DNA from: HGM13006 sp963650135
GTDB taxonomy: Bacteria; Bacillota; Clostridia; Oscillospirales; Oscillospiraceae
Assembly: GCA_963650135.1 (NCBI GenBank)
Contig: CAVJLG010000115.1
Coordinates: 1 to 5,169 of the forward strand
DNA: 5,169 bases
Direction: 5' to 3'
The position numbers and the translations under genes were made by a program. The notes under the pieces are model-generated. The model searched no databases and had not been told where the DNA came from. It worked only from the letters and a program-made list of their open reading frames with translations. Position 1 is the stretch's first letter; each line of letters begins with the position of its first letter. Below are positions 5,079 to 5,169 of this stretch, one piece after another.

Positions 5079-5169
5079 ATGATCGTTTGGCTTAACGGCG
5101 CCTATGGTGTTGGGAAATCGACCACCGCCGAAGCGCTTCACAAACGCATTGCAGACAGTTTTATATTTG
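5079..5169 (+). CDS. TmrB-like ATP-binding protein, 5' fragment
   Basis: Only the first 30 codons lie in the window, running off its right edge. They begin MIVWLNGAYGVGKSTTAEAL, with a Walker A GAYGVGKS and the hydrophobic strand ahead of it. This opening is typical of the TmrB-like group, named for a Bacillus tunicamycin-resistance protein; other members are of unknown function. GGAGG (5069-5073) lies 5 bases before the ATG. It starts 14 bases after the upstream kinase stop, so the two are probably cotranscribed from the promoter at 4475-4504. The function of this copy cannot be told from the fragment. Confidence 0.75.
   Translation, partial: MIVWLNGAYGVGKSTTAEALHKRIADSFIF

Overview
The window looks like one end of an integrated, mobilisable element in a gut-type Clostridia (Bacillota) genome. 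Evidence: moderately GC-rich coding sequence, strong AGGAGG-type ribosome binding sites, GTG/TTG starts, and the gene set excisionase-like HTH, RepA_N-type initiator, DnaC-like ATPase and MobC, which is typical of integrative and conjugative/mobilisable elements of Clostridia. Species cannot be assigned from the sequence.

Layout. Bases 1-13 are the 3' end (acceptor strand plus CCA) of a tRNA, probably tRNA-Ala, or of tmRNA, followed by a strong intrinsic terminator (19-52). A short gap with a 10-bp direct repeat (113-134) separates this from a tyrosine recombinase on the minus strand (155-1288), the arrangement expected at an attachment site. Upstream of the integrase on the same strand is a zinc-motif protein of the DUF6076 type (1357 to about 2382). 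Its N-terminus ends abruptly at a head-to-head junction with a plus-strand excisionase-like HTH gene (about 2388-2555), which also lacks a convincing start. Rightward from there runs a tightly overlapping operon: HTH, then a RepA_N-domain initiator (2548-3057), then a DnaC-like helicase loader (3054-3899). An 84-base gap with two perfect hairpins (candidate oriT) follows, then MobC (3984-4295) and an intrinsic terminator (4301-4343). The relaxase gene that would be expected after mobC is absent. A separate unit then starts with a good sigma-A-type promoter (4475-4504) and encodes two P-loop kinase-like proteins in tandem: an uncharacterised 175-aa kinase (4537-5064) and the beginning of a TmrB-like ATP-binding protein (5079 to the window end).

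Working together. The integrase and HTH protein would handle integration and excision, RepA and DnaC would allow replication of the excised circle, and MobC with the candidate oriT would form part of a relaxosome. Three signs suggest decay, rearrangement or assembly/sequencing error: an A8 tract that puts the integrase body out of frame with its best ribosome binding site, the start-less head-to-head junction near 2350-2390, and the missing relaxase. The kinase pair may be cargo or flanking DNA; the far end of the element is not visible.
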